A stretch of 64,000 nt of DNA from Pseudomonas guariconensis (GTDB taxonomy: Bacteria; Pseudomonadota; Gammaproteobacteria; Pseudomonadales; Pseudomonadaceae), in NCBI RefSeq assembly GCF_015680235.1, contig NZ_JADLJL010000001.1:310001-374000 (forward strand), in the 5' to 3' direction. The notes beneath the pieces were generated by a model. The model saw only the letters and a program-made list of their open reading frames with translations, did no database searches and was not told the DNA's origin. This document shows, one piece after another, positions 17,522 to 26,869 of this stretch. Position 1 is the first letter of the stretch. Every line of letters begins with the position of its first letter. A program made the translations under genes and the position numbers.

Positions 17522-18514
17522 ATGCCGGCCATCACCTTGCTCAACGAAGCCGACCTGCGAGACTGCATCACCCTCGACCGCGCCGCGGTCGACACCGTCG
17601 AGCAGGCCTTCGCCCTGCTGGCCACCGCCAACGTGGCCATGCCGCCGATCCTGCGCCTGGACGTGCCCGAGCACAACGGCGAGGTGGACGTGAAGACCGC
17701 CTACCTGCCGGGCATCGAGCGCTTCGCGATCAAGGTCAGCCCAGGCTTCTTCGACAACCCCAGCCTTGGCCTGCCCAGCCTCAACGGCATGATGATGCTG
17801 CTCTCGGCACGCACCGGCCTGCTCGACGCCCTGCTGCTGGACAACGGCTACCTCACCGCCGTTCGCACCGCAGCGGCGGGCGCGGTGGCGGCGCGCTGGC
17901 TGGCCCGCGAAGACAGCCGCTGCGTGGCCCTGATCGGCAGCGGCGAGCAGGCCCGCCTGCAACTGCAGGCGCTGCGCCTGGTACGGCCGATCGAGCGGGT
18001 GCAACTGTGGGCCCGCGACCCGGCCAAGGCCGCGGCGCTGGCCGATGAACTGGGCCGCGACGGCACGCTGCACGTGGTGCTGTGCGACAGCATCGACCAG
18101 GCCATGCAAGGCGTGGATATCGCCGTCACCTGCACGCCCAGCCGTGAACCGCTGATCCAGCCCCGGCACCTGCAACCGGGCCTGCACATCACCGCCATGG
18201 GCTCGGACGCCGAGCACAAGAACGAGATCGCCCCGCAGGTGCTGGCCCAGGTCGACCGCTATGTCGCCGACCGCCTCGGCCAGACCCGCGTGCTGGGCGA
18301 GCTGCACCACGCCTTGCGCGCCGGCGCTATCACCGACGAGGCCGCCTTGTGCGAACTCGGCCAGGTCATCGCCGGCCAGCACCCCGGCCGTACCGATGCC
18401 GGCCAGGTCACCCTGTGCGACCTCACCGGCACCGGCGCCCAGGACACCGCCATCGCCAACCTTGCCTTCGAGCGCGCACGCGCCGCAGGCAAGGGCCTGG
18501 CATTCAACAGTTGA
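17522..18514 (+). CDS. eutC: Ectoine utilisation protein EutC (ornithine cyclodeaminase/mu-crystallin family)
   Basis: 330 residues of the OCD/mu-crystallin family. GMMMLLSARTGLLDALLLDN and TAVRTAAAGAVAARWLA lead into the NAD(P)-binding Rossmann motif ALIGSGEQARLQLQAL (about residues 137-152), and CTPSREPLIQPRHLQPG follows. The family catalyses NAD-dependent deamination or cyclisation. In ectoine clusters EutC is linked to hydroxyectoine breakdown. GGAGG lies 8 bp before the start. Confidence 0.9.
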   Translation: MPAITLLNEADLRDCITLDRAAVDTVEQAFALLATANVAMPPILRLDVPEHNGEVDVKTAYLPGIERFAIKVSPGFFDNPSLGLPSLNGMMMLLSARTGLLDALLLDNGYLTAVRTAAAGAVAARWLAREDSRCVALIGSGEQARLQLQALRLVRPIERVQLWARDPAKAAALADELGRDGTLHVVLCDSIDQAMQGVDIAVTCTPSREPLIQPRHLQPGLHITAMGSDAEHKNEIAPQVLAQVDRYVADRLGQTRVLGELHHALRAGAITDEAALCELGQVIAGQHPGRTDAGQVTLCDLTGTGAQDTAIANLAFERARAAGKGLAFNS

Positions 18515-18547
18515 ACCTCCCCACCCCACTCATCAGAGGGCATTGCA

Positions 18548-19738
18548 ATGTCTCAGTCAGTGGTCAACCTGCCGTTCAGTCGGCAAGAGTACGCCCAGCG
18601 TCTGGCCAAGACCCGCGCCGCCATGCAGGCGCAGGGCCTGGAGCTGTTGCTGGTCACCGATCCGTCGAACATGGCCTGGCTCACCGGCTATGACGGCTGG
18701 TCGTTCTACGTGCACCAGTGCGTGCTACTGGCGCTGGACGGCGAGCCGATCTGGTTCGGCCGCGGCCAGGACGCCAACGGCGCCAAGCGCACGGTGTTCA
18801 TGAGCCACGACAACATCGTCGGCTACCCGGACATCTACGTGCAGTCGCGCGAACGCCACCCCATGGACTACCTGTGTCAGGAAGTGATCCTGGCCAAGGG
18901 CTGGGGAGCGCTGAACATCGGCGTGGAAATGGACAACTACTACTTCAGCGCCGCAGCCTACCAGGCCCTGTGCCGGCACCTGCCCCAGGCGACCTTCAGC
19001 GATGCCGCCGGGCTGGTCAACTGGCAACGGGCGGTGAAATCGCCGAAGGAAATCGAATACATGCGCATCGCCGCACGCATCGTCGAGAAGATGCATGGGC
19101 GCATCCTCGAGCGCATCGAGCCAGGCATGCGCAAGAACGAACTGGTGGCCGAGATCTACAGCAGCGGCATTCTCGGCGTGGACGGCCACGGCGGCGACTA
19201 TCCCGCCATCGTGCCCCTGCTGCCGACCGGTGCCGACGCCAGCGCTCCGCACTTGACCTGGGACGACTCGCCCTTCACCCGCGGCGCCGGCACCTTCTTC
19301 GAGATCGCCGGCTGCTACAAACGCTACCACTGCCCGCTGTCGCGCACGGTGTATCTGGGCAAGCCGCCGCAGCACTTCCTCGACGGCGAAAAGGCCGTGG
19401 TCGAAGGCATCGCCGCCGGCCTGGAAGCCGCCCGCCCCGGCAATACCACCGGCGACATCGCCCGGGCCTTCTTCAAGGTGCTGGAGAAGTTCGGCATCCA
19501 CAAGGACAGCCGCTGCGGCTACCCGATCGGTATCAGTTACCCGCCGGACTGGGGCGAGCGCACCATGAGCCTGCGCCCCAGCGACACCAGCGTGCTGCAA
19601 CCGGGCATGACCTTCCACTTCATGCCGGGGCTGTGGATGGACGACTGGGGCCTCGAGATCACCGAAAGCATCCTGATCACCGAGACCGGGGTGCAGACCC
19701 TGTGCGACGTGCCGCGCCAGCTGTTCGTCAAGGACTAA
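18548..19738 (+). CDS. doeA: Ectoine hydrolase DoeA (peptidase M24 family)
   Basis: 396 residues with the creatinase/prolidase two-domain plan: an N-terminal domain (LLLVTDPSNMAWLTGYDGWS) and a pita-bread catalytic domain starting near residue 160. DoeA (EutD) opens the ectoine ring by hydrolysis, giving alpha-acetyl-L-2,4-diaminobutyrate. The product feeds DoeB, whose gene starts 4 bp after this stop. The assignment rests on likeness and on the full set of neighbours. Confidence 0.92.
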   Translation: MSQSVVNLPFSRQEYAQRLAKTRAAMQAQGLELLLVTDPSNMAWLTGYDGWSFYVHQCVLLALDGEPIWFGRGQDANGAKRTVFMSHDNIVGYPDIYVQSRERHPMDYLCQEVILAKGWGALNIGVEMDNYYFSAAAYQALCRHLPQATFSDAAGLVNWQRAVKSPKEIEYMRIAARIVEKMHGRILERIEPGMRKNELVAEIYSSGILGVDGHGGDYPAIVPLLPTGADASAPHLTWDDSPFTRGAGTFFEIAGCYKRYHCPLSRTVYLGKPPQHFLDGEKAVVEGIAAGLEAARPGNTTGDIARAFFKVLEKFGIHKDSRCGYPIGISYPPDWGERTMSLRPSDTSVLQPGMTFHFMPGLWMDDWGLEITESILITETGVQTLCDVPRQLFVKD

Positions 19739-19742
19739 CGCC

Positions 19743-20762
19743 ATGAATGCATTCACGGACACCGCCACCGAGGTGGCCAACCCGATCAGCAGCACCGTGG
19801 ACTTCACCCGCGATGGCGTGCAGCACGGTTTCCTCAAGCTGCCCTACTCGCGCGACGACTCGGCCTGGGGCGCGGTGATGATTCCCATCACCGTGGTCAA
19901 GCACGGCGTAGGGCCCACTGCCCTGCTCACCGGCGGCAACCATGGCGATGAATACGAAGGCCCGGTGGCGCTGTGCAAGCTGGCCCAGCAGCTGCGCGCC
20001 GAAGCGGTTTCAGGCCGGGTGATCATCGTGCCGTTCATGAACACCCCGGCGTTCCATGCCGGCACCCGCACCTCGCCGATCGACCAGGGCAACCTCAACC
20101 GCAGCTTCCCGGGCAAGCCCGACGGCACGGTCACGCAGAAGATCGCAGATTACTTCCGGCGCACCCTGCTGCCCCTGGCCGACGTGGTGCTGGACATCCA
20201 TTCCGGCGGTCGCACCCTGGACTTCCTGCCCTTCGCCGCCTGCCATGTGCTGCCCGACAAGGCCCAGCAGGCACGCTGCGAAGCGGGCATGCGGGCATTC
20301 GCCGCGCCCTACGCCATGCGCATGCTCGAACTCGACGCCCAGGCCATGTACGACACCGCCGCCGAGGCCCAGGGCAAGGTGTTCGTCACCACCGAACTGG
20401 GCGGTGGCGGCACCTCGACCGCACGCAGCGTCGCCTTGGCAGAGCGCGGCGTGCGCAACCTGCTGGTACATGCCGGCATCCTCCAGGGCGAAATTTCGCC
20501 CGCCGAGTCGATCATGCTCGACATGCCCGATGGCGACTGCTTCATCGCCAGCGAGCACGACGGCCTGCTGGAGATGTGCCGCGACTTGGGCGAGCAGGTG
20601 CGCCAGGGCGAGGTGATCGCCCGCATCCATGACATCCGTCGCACCGGCAGCGCGCCGGTGGAATACCGCGCGCGCCGCGACGGCCTGCTGGCCGCCCGGC
20701 ATTTCCCCGGGCTGGTGCAGTGCGGCGACACCCTGGCGGTGATCGCCGACGTGTTGGCCTAG
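19743..20762 (+). CDS. doeB: N2-acetyl-L-2,4-diaminobutanoate deacetylase DoeB
   Basis: 339 residues of the AstE/AspA zinc deacylase family. The zinc motif TGGNHGDEYEGPVAL (His and Glu ligands) is at about residues 58-72 and the second zinc His is in DVVLDIHSGGRTLDF. It removes acetate from alpha-acetyl-diaminobutyrate to give diaminobutyrate. Tightly packed between doeA (4-bp gap) and doeC. Confidence 0.92.
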   Translation: MNAFTDTATEVANPISSTVDFTRDGVQHGFLKLPYSRDDSAWGAVMIPITVVKHGVGPTALLTGGNHGDEYEGPVALCKLAQQLRAEAVSGRVIIVPFMNTPAFHAGTRTSPIDQGNLNRSFPGKPDGTVTQKIADYFRRTLLPLADVVLDIHSGGRTLDFLPFAACHVLPDKAQQARCEAGMRAFAAPYAMRMLELDAQAMYDTAAEAQGKVFVTTELGGGGTSTARSVALAERGVRNLLVHAGILQGEISPAESIMLDMPDGDCFIASEHDGLLEMCRDLGEQVRQGEVIARIHDIRRTGSAPVEYRARRDGLLAARHFPGLVQCGDTLAVIADVLA

Positions 20763-20804
20763 CCGGAAGACGCAACGACAACAAGAGGTATGGGAGAACA
20801 GCTC

Positions 20805-22271
20805 ATGTCAGACGAATACCCGTTCAAGCAACTGTGCCATGTGGACGGCCAATGGCTGCACAGCACCAGCGGCAACAGCATCGCCGTCCTCGACCCGGCC
20901 AACCGCCAGACCATCGGCCATGTACCGCTGCTCGACCACGAGCAGATCGTCGCCGCCGTGGACGCCGCCCAGCGTGCCTTTACGTCCTGGCGCAACCTGC
21001 GCCTGGAAGAACGTGCGACGCTGCTGCGCCGCTGGGGCGAACTGATCCTCGAACACCAGGAGCCCCTGGCGCGCATCCTCAGCCAGGAGCAAGGCAAGCC
21101 CCTGGCCGAGGCGCGCGGTGAGATCGCCTATGCCGCCAGTTTCATCCCCTGGTTCGCCGAAGAGGCCCGCCGCCTGTACGGCCAGACCATCCCCAGCCAT
21201 ATCCCCGGCGCCGACCTTGGCACGGTGAAGGAGCCGGTAGGCGTGTGCGCGCTGCTCACGCCCTGGAACTTCCCCAGCGCCATGATCACCCGCAAGGCTG
21301 CCGCAGCCATGGCCGCCGGATGCACCGTGGTGGTCAAGCCGGCCCATGAGACGCCCTACTCGGCCCTGGCTCTCGCCCAACTGGCCGAGGACGCAGGCCT
21401 GCCGCCGGGGGTGTTCAACGTGGTCATCGGTGAGCCGCAGATGGCCATGGAAACGCTGGTGCGCGATCCGCGGGTGCGCTCGGTCAGCTTCACCGGCTCC
21501 ACCCGGGTCGGCAAACTGGTGCTGCAGGCTGCGGCCCATGATGTGAAGAAGGTCGCCCTGGAGCTGGGCGGCAATGCGCCCTTCATCGTCTGTGCCGACG
21601 CCGACCTGGACCTGGCGGTGAAGGTCGCCGTCGCCGCCAAGTTCCAGACCTCCGGCCAGGACTGCTGCGCGGCCAACCGCATCATGGTCCAGCGCCCGCT
21701 GTACGAAGCCTTCCTCGGCCGCTTCGCCGAGGCGGTGCGGGCCCTGCGCGTGGGGCCGGCGATGGTCGATGGCCAGGAGACCTCGGCCGACGTCGGCCCG
21801 CTGATGCACCAGGGCGCCTTCGACGCCACGGTGGCACGGGTCGAGGATGCCATCGCCAAGGGTGCCCGCCGCCTGGTGGGAGGTGAAGCCCATGCCCTGG
21901 GCGGCTGGTTCTACCAGCCCACCGTGCTGGCGGACGTGACGCCGGCCATGCGCATCTACCAGGAAGAAAACTTCGCCCCCATCGCCGGGGTGATGCCCTT
22001 CGACACCCTGGAGCAGGCCATCGAGATGGCCAACGATACCGAGTACGGCCTGGCCGCCTACATCTGTTCCAACCGCCTGGACGTGGTGCAGCCGCTGATC
22101 CGTCGGCTGGACCACGCCATGGTCGCGGTCAACGGCGTGAAGTTCACCGGTCACCCCATCCCGTTCGGCGGCATGAAGGCTTCGGGCCTGGGCCGTGAAG
22201 GTGGCAACGAGGGCTTCGAGCCATTCGTCGAGACCAAATATTTCTGCGTGCACCACCAAGGTCAATTCTAA
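20805..22271 (+). CDS. doeC: Aldehyde dehydrogenase, DoeC-type (aspartate semialdehyde oxidation)
   Basis: 488 residues from ATG 20805, which has GGGAG 8 bp upstream; an in-frame start at 20790 is less likely. It shows the ALDH landmarks [29 protein letters not shown], the general-base Glu in [11 protein letters not shown] and the catalytic Cys 287 in [10 protein letters not shown]. Sequence style is that of succinate semialdehyde dehydrogenases. In ectoine breakdown DoeC oxidises L-aspartate 4-semialdehyde to aspartate with NAD(P)+; this role is assigned from its place between doeB and doeD. Confidence 0.87.
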   Translation: MSDEYPFKQLCHVDGQWLHSTSGNSIAVLDPANRQTIGHVPLLDHEQIVAAVDAAQRAFTSWRNLRLEERATLLRRWGELILEHQEPLARILSQEQGKPLAEARGEIAYAASFIPWFAEEARRLYGQTIPSHIPGADLGTVKEPVGVCALLTPWNFPSAMITRKAAAAMAAGCTVVVKPAHETPYSALALAQLAEDAGLPPGVFNVVIGEPQMAMETLVRDPRVRSVSFTGSTRVGKLVLQAAAHDVKKVALELGGNAPFIVCADADLDLAVKVAVAAKFQTSGQDCCAANRIMVQRPLYEAFLGRFAEAVRALRVGPAMVDGQETSADVGPLMHQGAFDATVARVEDAIAKGARRLVGGEAHALGGWFYQPTVLADVTPAMRIYQEENFAPIAGVMPFDTLEQAIEMANDTEYGLAAYICSNRLDVVQPLIRRLDHAMVAVNGVKFTGHPIPFGGMKASGLGREGGNEGFEPFVETKYFCVHHQGQF

Positions 22272-22283
22272 GGAGTGTTTGCC

Positions 22284-23669
22284 ATGAACCCAGAATACAA
22301 CCAGCTGTTCGAGCAAGACCGTGCCCACTTCATGCACCCATCCACCCACGCCCATGACCACGCCAGCGGCGCGCTCAAGGGGCGGATCATCACCGGTGCC
22401 GAGGGCATCCGCCTGCGCGACCACGAAGGCCGCGAGCTGATCGATGCCTTCGCTGGGCTGTACTGCGTGAACATCGGCTACGGCCGCACCGAAGTGGCCG
22501 ACGCGATCCATCGCCAAGCCAAGGAGCTGGCGTACTACCACACCTATGTGGGCCACTCCACCGAGGCGATCATCGAGCTTTCCAGCCGCATCATCGACTG
22601 GGCACCTGCGGGCATGAAGAAGGTCTACTACGGCCTCTCCGGCTCCGACGCCAACGAGACCCAGGTCAAGCTGGTGCGCTACTACAACAACATCCTCGGG
22701 CGCCCGAACAAGAAGAAGATCATCTCCCGCGACCGTGGCTATCATGGCTCGGGCATCATGACCGGCAGCCTCACCGGCCTGCCCAGCTTCCACCAGCATT
22801 TCGACCTGCCGGTGGCGGGCGTCACCCACACCGTCTGCCCACACTGGTACCGCAAGGCCCCGGCTGGCATGGACGAGCAGGCCTTCGTGCGCTACTGCGC
22901 CGACGAGCTGGAAAAGCTGATCCTCGCCGAAGGCCCCGACACCGTGGCCGCCTTCATCGGCGAGCCGTTGATGGGCACCGGCGGCATCATCGTCCCGCCC
23001 AAGGGCTACTGGGCGGCGATCCAGGCCGTGCTGGACCGCTACGACGTGCTGCTGATCGCCGACGAAGTGGTGTGCGCTTTCGGCCGCCTGGGCTCGAAGA
23101 TGGGCAGCCAGCGCTATGGCATCCGACCGGACCTGATCACCACCGCCAAAGGCCTGACCAGCGCCTATGCGCCGCTGTCGGCGGTGATCGTCGGCGAGAA
23201 GGTATGGAACGTGATCGAGGAAGGCTCGCAGAAGGCCGGCCCCATGGGCCATGGCTGGACTTACTCCGGCCACCCGATCTGCGCTGCGGCGGCCCTGGCC
23301 AACCTGGACATCCTCGAGCGCGAGGACCTGACCGGCAACGCCGAGGTGGTTGGCGCCTACCTCAACCAGCGCATGCGCGAGACCTTCGAAGGCCACCCGC
23401 TGGTGGGCGAGGTGCGCGGCGACGGCATGCTCTGCGCGGTGGAATTCATGGCCGATCGCGAAGCCCGCATCGCGTTCGACCCGGCATTGAAGGTCGGCCC
23501 GCAGGTATCGGCGGCGTGCCTGGAGCGGGGCATGATCGCCCGTGCCATGCCCCATGGCGACATTCTCGGTTTCGCCCCACCGCTGGTGCTGGACAAGCAG
23601 GATGCTGAGCGCATCGTGGCCATCACCAAAGCGGCGGTGGATGAAGTGGCGGGGAACGTGTTGGGTTGA
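22284..23669 (+). CDS. doeD: L-2,4-diaminobutyrate transaminase DoeD
   Basis: 461 residues from ATG 22284 with AGGAG at 8-bp spacing. Class-III (omega) aminotransferase: GLYCVNIGYGRTEVADAI, GSDANETQVKLVRYYNN, LIADEVVCAFGRLG (PLP-binding Asp) and the PLP lysine in ITTAKGLTSAYAPLS. It moves the 4-amino group of diaminobutyrate to a keto acid, giving aspartate semialdehyde for DoeC. Last gene of the ectoine catabolic operon; a REP pair follows. Confidence 0.9.
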   Translation: MNPEYNQLFEQDRAHFMHPSTHAHDHASGALKGRIITGAEGIRLRDHEGRELIDAFAGLYCVNIGYGRTEVADAIHRQAKELAYYHTYVGHSTEAIIELSSRIIDWAPAGMKKVYYGLSGSDANETQVKLVRYYNNILGRPNKKKIISRDRGYHGSGIMTGSLTGLPSFHQHFDLPVAGVTHTVCPHWYRKAPAGMDEQAFVRYCADELEKLILAEGPDTVAAFIGEPLMGTGGIIVPPKGYWAAIQAVLDRYDVLLIADEVVCAFGRLGSKMGSQRYGIRPDLITTAKGLTSAYAPLSAVIVGEKVWNVIEEGSQKAGPMGHGWTYSGHPICAAAALANLDILEREDLTGNAEVVGAYLNQRMRETFEGHPLVGEVRGDGMLCAVEFMADREARIAFDPALKVGPQVSAACLERGMIARAMPHGDILGFAPPLVLDKQDAERIVAITKAAVDEVAGNVLG

Positions 23670-23676
23670 GGATGCT

Positions 23677-23774
23677 GGGGGGCGCTATGCGCCCCTTTCG
23701 CGGCACAAGGCCGCTCCTACAGGGGCTGTGTAGTGCTCACGGTGAGTGCGGGCTTGTCCCGCGATTGGCCCGGC
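23677..23774. repeat. REP elements after doeD
   Basis: GGGGCGC-TAT-GCGCCCC hairpin followed by CGCGGCACAAGGCCGCTCCTACAG at about 23699, then an opposite-facing TGCGGGCTTGTCCCGCGATTGG at 23747-23768. No T-run is seen. Confidence 0.75.
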
Positions 23775-23850
23775 TTTCCTTGGCAGAGAAACACGTGCCA
23801 CACTCGGCCCAACAGCCCAGCCCTCGTTACCCAATAGAAAACCCATTGCC

Positions 23851-24744
23851 ATGCCCGCAGGTTTCCCTGGTTTGCCCTCACTCAATGCGCTACGCGTGTT
23901 CGAAGTGGTGGCGCGTCACCTGAACTTTCGCCTCGCCGCCGAGGAACTTGGCGTGACCCAGGCTGCCGTTGCCCAGCAGGTACGTGGACTGGAGGCGAGC
24001 CTGCAAGTTCGCCTGTTCGACCGCCTGCCCCGCGGCCTTGGTCTGACCGATGCCGGGCGGGCCTACAGCGCGAGCGTTCGCAGCGCGCTGACAATGCTCG
24101 ACGAGGCGACCCGGCTGCTGCGCCCAGAACCCTCACATCTCACCGTCAGCGTTACCCCGACCTTTGCCTCGAAATGGCTGATCCCCAAGCTGGGACACTT
24201 TGCCCAGACACATCCAGACATCGACCTGCGACTGCTGGCCACCGAACGGCTTTCACATTTCCATACCGATGGCGTCGATATCGCCGTGCGCTACGGCCAA
24301 CCACCCTTCGGGGCTGGCCTGAACGCCGAGCTGTTGATGGAGCAGCGGATCGTCGCGGTGGCAAGCCCCGCCCTGCTGGCCGAACGCGGCATCCCCGATC
24401 GCTTCGAAGCGCTGCAAGGGTACGTTGCCCTTCACGATGCCCATGATTATTGGCCGCAGTTCATCGCCACCGTGTTTCCCGGCCACCCCGCAACGACAAC
24501 CAAGCATGTACATTTCAACCAGACATCGCTGGCGATCGATGCTGCCGTTGCCAGGCAAGGCATTGCCCTTGCCAGCCAGGCGTTCGTCAAAGACGATCTC
24601 GCCACAGGCAGGCTGGTGCAGGTTTTCCCTCAGCACCTGCGGCTAGACAAAGCGTTCTACCTCGTATGGCCACGCAAGGCACAACAGCCTGCGGCCCTGG
24701 ATATCGTCAGGCACTGGTTCAAAGCCCAGGTAGACAATAGCTAA
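23851..24744 (+). CDS. LysR family regulator (GcvA-like)
   Basis: 297 residues from ATG 23851. The N-terminal winged helix reads PSLNALRVFEVVARHLNFRL, with AAEELGVTQAAVAQQVRGLE as the recognition part. A type-2 periplasmic-binding effector domain follows (residues about 95-290). The style resembles the GcvA/AmpR branch. The SDR gene follows on the same strand after 101 bp. Whether it controls that gene or the doe operon is not known. Confidence 0.85.
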   Translation: MPAGFPGLPSLNALRVFEVVARHLNFRLAAEELGVTQAAVAQQVRGLEASLQVRLFDRLPRGLGLTDAGRAYSASVRSALTMLDEATRLLRPEPSHLTVSVTPTFASKWLIPKLGHFAQTHPDIDLRLLATERLSHFHTDGVDIAVRYGQPPFGAGLNAELLMEQRIVAVASPALLAERGIPDRFEALQGYVALHDAHDYWPQFIATVFPGHPATTTKHVHFNQTSLAIDAAVARQGIALASQAFVKDDLATGRLVQVFPQHLRLDKAFYLVWPRKAQQPAALDIVRHWFKAQVDNS

Positions 24745-24845
24745 TCTACTGGCTCGGCAACGCTGGGCTGCCTCCCTGGATGCTCATGCGACTGCTAGTG
24801 TGAAACCTACTGCAACAGCGTGGTTTTCAATGCTCAGGAGGTAGC

Positions 24846-25550
24846 ATGTCTGTAGAAAAAGTAGCGATCATCACCGCCGGCGGCAGTGGCATGGGTGCAG
24901 CCGCGGCACGTCGTCTCGCAGCCGATGGCTTCAAGGTCGGCATCCTTTCGTCTTCGGGCAAGGGCGAGGCGCTGGCTAACGAACTCGGCGGTATCGGCGT
25001 GACCGGCAGCAACCAGTCGGTGCAAGACCTGCAGCGGCTGGTCGATGCCGTCATCGAGCAATGGGGCCGCATCGACGTACTGGTCAACAGCGCCGGCCAC
25101 GGTCCTCGCGCGCCCATCCTCGAGATCAGTGATGAAGAATGGCACAAAGGCATGGAGACCTACCTGCTCAATGTCATCCGCCCTGCACGCCTGGTGACGC
25201 CGATCATGCAGCGGCAAAAAGGCGGCGTGATCATCAACATCTCCACGGCCTGGGCCTTCGAACCCAGCGAACTGTTCCCCACTTCGGCGGTGTTCCGTTC
25301 TGGCCTGGCGGCGTTCAGCAAGATCTTCGCGGACAACTTCGCCGCCGACAACGTGCGCATCAACAACGTACTCCCCGGCTGGATCGACAGCCTGCCAGCC
25401 ACCGATCAGCGTCGCGACAGCGTGCCGCTCAAGCGATACGGCACCAGCGAAGAAATCGCCGCGACCATTGCCTTCCTCGCCAGCGATGGCGCGGCCTACA
25501 TCACCGGGCAGAACATCAGGGTCGATGGTGGGGTGACGCGTAGCATCTGA
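24846..25550 (+). CDS. SDR family protein with altered catalytic motif
   Basis: 234 residues with a Rossmann nucleotide-binding start (VAIITAGGSGMGAAAARRLA), the NSAG motif (LVNSAGHGP) and a C-terminal ITGQNIRVDGG, as in 3-oxoacyl-ACP reductase-like SDRs. The usual YxxxK is not seen: the aligned segment reads FPTSAVFRSGLAAFSK, with Ser and Arg where Tyr and Lys are expected, although INISTAW keeps a Ser. It follows a LysR gene and has AGGAGG before the ATG. Substrate unknown. Confidence 0.82.
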   Translation: MSVEKVAIITAGGSGMGAAAARRLAADGFKVGILSSSGKGEALANELGGIGVTGSNQSVQDLQRLVDAVIEQWGRIDVLVNSAGHGPRAPILEISDEEWHKGMETYLLNVIRPARLVTPIMQRQKGGVIINISTAWAFEPSELFPTSAVFRSGLAAFSKIFADNFAADNVRINNVLPGWIDSLPATDQRRDSVPLKRYGTSEEIAATIAFLASDGAAYITGQNIRVDGGVTRSI

Positions 25551-25716
25551 TGCGGTCGTTTTGCGGGCTCGAACCTGTGCTTGGCGCTTTAAAGGCCGGC
25601 CCGCTGGTTGTTAACGCGCTTGGTCCGAAAAGGTTGTGATAAATGCATACCGAGACGGAGCCGGTCACTCCAAATTGGACACAGACCTTCCTGTGTTTGA
25701 CTTGAGGTAAGCGACC

Positions 25717-26025
25717 ATGGCTAACAATCAAGACAAGGGTAACCAAGGCGACACCAACACTGGCATGGGCAACAACACAGGTACAGGCCAACAAGGTGGC
25801 CAGGGCTCCGGAAGCGGCATGCCCAACCCGCAAAAAGGGGGGCAGCAATCGGACCGCAAGCCTGAGGACAAGATGAACAAGGACTGGGATCGCTCCCGGG
25901 AATCCGGAAGCCAGGGCGGCCAGGCTGGCCAGGGCAGAACCGACAAGCAGAACCCCTCCGACAGGGACCGCATGGGTGGGCAACAATCGCAAAGCGACAC
26001 TCAGCAATGGGACAAGAACCGCTGA
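25717..26025 (+). CDS. Small hydrophilic Gly/Gln/Asn-rich protein
   Basis: 102 residues with no hydrophobic segment, rich in Gly, Gln, Asn, Asp, Lys and Ser, starting MANNQDKGNQGDTNTGMG and ending with DRDRMGGQQSQSD. GAGG sits 8 bp before the ATG. The composition is like hydrophilin or stress-response proteins that stay disordered; this is inference from composition only. Alone on its strand. A GC-rich hairpin (GGCGCCGGGG...CCCTGGCGCC) follows at about 26038-26067. Confidence 0.65.
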   Translation: MANNQDKGNQGDTNTGMGNNTGTGQQGGQGSGSGMPNPQKGGQQSDRKPEDKMNKDWDRSRESGSQGGQAGQGRTDKQNPSDRDRMGGQQSQSDTQQWDKNR

Positions 26026-26037
26026 TTGCCGATGAGC

Positions 26038-26067
26038 GGCGCCGGGGTGGGTAACTGCCCTGGCGCC
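26038..26067. repeat. GC-rich inverted repeat after the hydrophilic protein gene
   Basis: GGCGCCGGGG pairs with CCCTGGCGCC across about 10 bases (one mismatch). There is no clear T-run on either strand, so a terminator role is uncertain. Confidence 0.4.
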
Positions 26068-26134
26068 TGCCGGGCCTTCTGAAAGAGGACGCGTGGCAGT
26101 TGGCCAACGGCAGCGACGCCAAGTGGAAAAAGCG

Positions 26135-26869
26135 CTAGAACACGTTGCGTATACCGAGCAGCACAGCGAGATGGCCTGGGTAGAACCAGTAGCTCCATTG
26201 GGTGACCGGCATTACTCGCAAGGGCAGCTTGCACCAGAACAGCGCCAGCCCAAGTACGGGCGCAAACGCGGCGACCAGCAACGCCAGCATGGCGTAGGGC
26301 TCCAGCTGCACGGCACGTGCGAACAACCCGGTACGCGTATTGATGATGACGCACAGCGCAACGGGCACGAGCGCAAAGAGCGCCGGGCGCTTTATCGCCA
26401 GCAACAAGGCCGAAGGCAGGAGCACGCCAAAGAAGCCATACATGAGCGGCTCGTTCAGCACACCGGCGAGCGCTACCGCCGCGGCCGCCATCGCCAGGCT
26501 TTCGACGCTTCGGTGATGCGCCCCCCAGGCCACCAGCAGGCCCAGGGCCAGGGTCACCAGCACATTGAACGTGTCCGAGGTGCCAATCAGGCGATACGGC
26601 ACCTCTGAAAGCGCAGCGAACAGCACTAGCAGCGCCAGGTACCGGCCGTTGCTGCGGGTGAACAGCTCGCCTGGCCGAGTGCGCGAAACGTTGATCGCGA
26701 TGGCCAGGCAGAACAAGGGGAACGAAAGCCGGCCAAGCACGAACAGGTCACTGAGCGTCGGCCAGGCCAGGCGCATGTGATCGAGCACCATGGTCAACAG
26801 GGCGATCCACTTGATCAGGTCCTGTTCGGCATGGCGTCCACTACTGGCGTTGGCTTCTCTGAGGTTCAC
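26135..26869 (-). CDS. TraX family membrane protein
   Basis: 244 residues with seven or more hydrophobic segments. It opens QDLIKWIALLTMVLDHMRLA, followed by LFVLGRLSFPLFCLAIAINV, the hallmark of TraX, the F-plasmid pilin acetylase family related to acyltransferase-3 proteins. No conjugation genes are near it, so it is a chromosomal stand-alone member, probably acylating an envelope component (inference). It is convergent with the hydrophilic protein gene. Confidence 0.8.
   Translation of the reverse strand: MNLREANASSGRHAEQDLIKWIALLTMVLDHMRLAWPTLSDLFVLGRLSFPLFCLAIAINVSRTRPGELFTRSNGRYLALLVLFAALSEVPYRLIGTSDTFNVLVTLALGLLVAWGAHHRSVESLAMAAAAVALAGVLNEPLMYGFFGVLLPSALLLAIKRPALFALVPVALCVIINTRTGLFARAVQLEPYAMLALLVAAFAPVLGLALFWCKLPLRVMPVTQWSYWFYPGHLAVLLGIRNVF

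Noticed and set aside
20808-23555. 915-codon minus-strand open frame opposite doeC and doeD
   Set aside because: Both plus-strand genes have complete family motifs; the reverse frame is an artefact of GC-rich third positions.
24745-24845. Possible EnuR-type palindrome before the SDR gene
   Set aside because: Only scattered CTACTG-like matches; the ATTG-N2-CTAG-N2-CAWT form is absent.
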